Below are positions 4,671-5,445 of a stretch of 5,445 nucleotides of DNA, in pieces. The stretch is from NCBI GenBank assembly GCA_016214375.1, contig JACROQ010000108.1, positions 1 through 5,445 on the forward strand, read 5' to 3'. The number at the start of each line of letters is the position of its first letter. Position 1 is the stretch's first letter. The translations under genes were made by a program, and so were the position numbers. This DNA is from Nitrospirota bacterium. Its GTDB lineage: Bacteria > Nitrospirota > 9FT-COMBO-42-15 > HDB-SIOI813. The notes under the pieces were generated by a model. It had not been told where the DNA came from. It made no database searches and was given only the letters and a program-made list of their open reading frames with translations.

Positions 4671-5399
4671 TTATTCCCCAAGGTAGGCCTCCCGGATGCG
4701 CTTATCTGCGGCGAGGGCCTTGGCATCATTGGTCATGCTGATCGTGCCGGTCTCCATGACATACCCCCGGTCTGCCAGCATGAGCGCTGCCCTTGCGTTT
4801 TGCTCCACAAGGAGCACGGTCACACCCTGACTCCTGATCTTCCGGATGATCTCAAAGATCTTAGAGACGACCATAGGGGCCAATCCCAGGGAAGGTTCGT
4901 CTAATAGGAGGAGCCTGGGCTTGCACATGAGGGCCCTTCCGATAGCGAGCATCTGTTGTTCTCCACCGCTCAGGGTGCCGCCCATCTGCCTGCTGCGTTC
5001 CGCCAGGATCGGGAAATACCCATAGACCATCTCCAGTCTGTTCTTAATCTCCCGTTTCTCTTTGCACAGAAAGGCCCCCATCTCTAAATTCTCAAGGACC
5101 GTCAGGCGGGGGAATATCCGGCGTCCCTCCGGCGCCTGAGAGATCCCCAGCCTGACAATCTCATGAGGCGGGAGGTTTGACAGGTCCCTGTCCTCAAAGA
5201 AGATGCCCCCTTTGCTGATCTTAATCAGACCGGATATTGTCATAAGGGTGGTGGTCTTACCGGCGCCGTTGGCCCCGATGATGGTGACGATCTCCCCTTC
5301 ATTGACCTTCAGGGAGATCCCCCGTAAGACCTCGATCTGTTCATAGGAGGCGTGGATATTTTCTAATCGCAGCATTCCCTTGACCTTCAAACCTGTCAT
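4671..5399 (-). CDS. livF: Branched-chain amino acid ABC transporter ATP-binding protein LivF
   Basis: An intact ATPase subunit that, with LivG, drives LivHM-mediated uptake of leucine, isoleucine, valine or related substrates bound by a periplasmic LivJ/K-type protein. The open frame from ATG 5399 gives 242 aa. I prefer ATG 5375 (MLRLEN, 234 aa, usual length), with GAAGG 8 nt upstream. Numbering from that Met: Walker A GANGAGKTT 34-42, Q-loop ISQAPEGRRIF 78-88, signature LSGGEQQ 135-141, Walker B with catalytic Glu LLLLDEPSLG 155-164. VEQNA at 190-194 stands where other ABC proteins have the H-loop histidine, as is normal for LivF. The upstream DNA contains the start of a MITE, so livG is expected beyond the right edge. 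Transcripts probably end at the hairpin at 4289-4326. Confidence 0.95.
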   Translation of the reverse strand: MTGLKVKGMLRLENIHASYEQIEVLRGISLKVNEGEIVTIIGANGAGKTTTLMTISGLIKISKGGIFFEDRDLSNLPPHEIVRLGISQAPEGRRIFPRLTVLENLEMGAFLCKEKREIKNRLEMVYGYFPILAERSRQMGGTLSGGEQQMLAIGRALMCKPRLLLLDEPSLGLAPMVVSKIFEIIRKIRSQGVTVLLVEQNARAALMLADRGYVMETGTISMTNDAKALAADKRIREAYLGE

Positions 5400-5445
5400 G
5401 CTGAATTTATTTCAGCTAAGTTTGATGAACTCGTAAAAAATCGCC
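4884..5445. repeat. Long direct repeat, right copy
   Basis: The counterpart of 1-475, in direct orientation, carrying the 87 bp (about 5204-5290) that the left copy has lost. The last 119 bases in view match the left copy exactly, and the match continues to the window edge, so the duplicated unit extends further right. Confidence 0.9.
5425..5445. mobile_element. MITE-like element, copy C (start only)
   Basis: The last 21 bases are identical to the first 21 bases of copy A (from 455), with the same left flank taagtttg. This is therefore the same insertion carried on the other duplicate, and the MITE must have entered the livG-livF junction before the duplication. Confidence 0.8.

Overview
The window is an accessory-type stretch of a bacterial chromosome. 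It is cargo lodged between two copies of the end of a branched-chain amino acid ABC transporter operon. The LivG/LivF proteins, type II toxin-antitoxin pair, bacterial class C group II intron and short palindromic repeats of the 'cttcgcttcgctcag' type fit a Gram-negative anaerobe or environmental lineage (Desulfobacterota or Nitrospirota would be my guess). Nothing here fixes the taxon, so that is weak inference.

Layout, left to right. (a) 1-429, minus strand: the N-terminal part of a second livF copy that runs off the left edge and carries a clean 87-bp in-frame deletion removing the Walker A loop. (b) 455-608: a MITE-like palindromic element inserted at the livG stop codon. (c) 608-817, minus: the last 69 codons of livG. 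(d) about 818-1078, minus: one end of an IS3-family element (terminal repeat plus N-terminal orfA), broken against livG. (e) 1147-1595, plus: two small genes, the first frameshifted by a 4-bp tandem duplication and the second an intact 87-aa protein of unknown function. (f) 1602-2316, plus: a BrnT-type toxin and its antitoxin with a candidate promoter. (g) 2316-4288, minus: a complete-looking class C group II intron with its maturase/reverse transcriptase, whose reading frame has an amber codon at position 17. (h) 4289-4331: a two-way rho-independent terminator. (i) 4370-4523: a second MITE copy, inverted relative to the first, with a perfect 8-bp target duplication. (j) 4534-4665, plus: a stub of an HNH-endonuclease-like gene. 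(k) 4671-5399, minus: the intact livF. (l) 5425-5445: the start of a third MITE copy, in the same position relative to livF as the first.

How it fits together. The intact liv operon evidently enters from the right (livG should lie beyond 5445), ends with livF at 4671, and would be terminated by the hairpin at 4289-4326. The same hairpin is the natural terminator of the convergent toxin-antitoxin operon. The intron has inserted between the antitoxin stop codon and this hairpin, immediately after the T-run as read on the minus strand. That is the known target preference of class C introns. The left liv fragment (livG tail, MITE, Walker-A-less livF) is a decayed duplicate. Many parts of the window are broken, fused or frameshifted, so this reads as an integration and decay zone. 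I see no clearly novel multi-gene system. The most notable points are the Walker-A-less LivF that stays open, the precise intron placement, and the MITE family with its target duplications.
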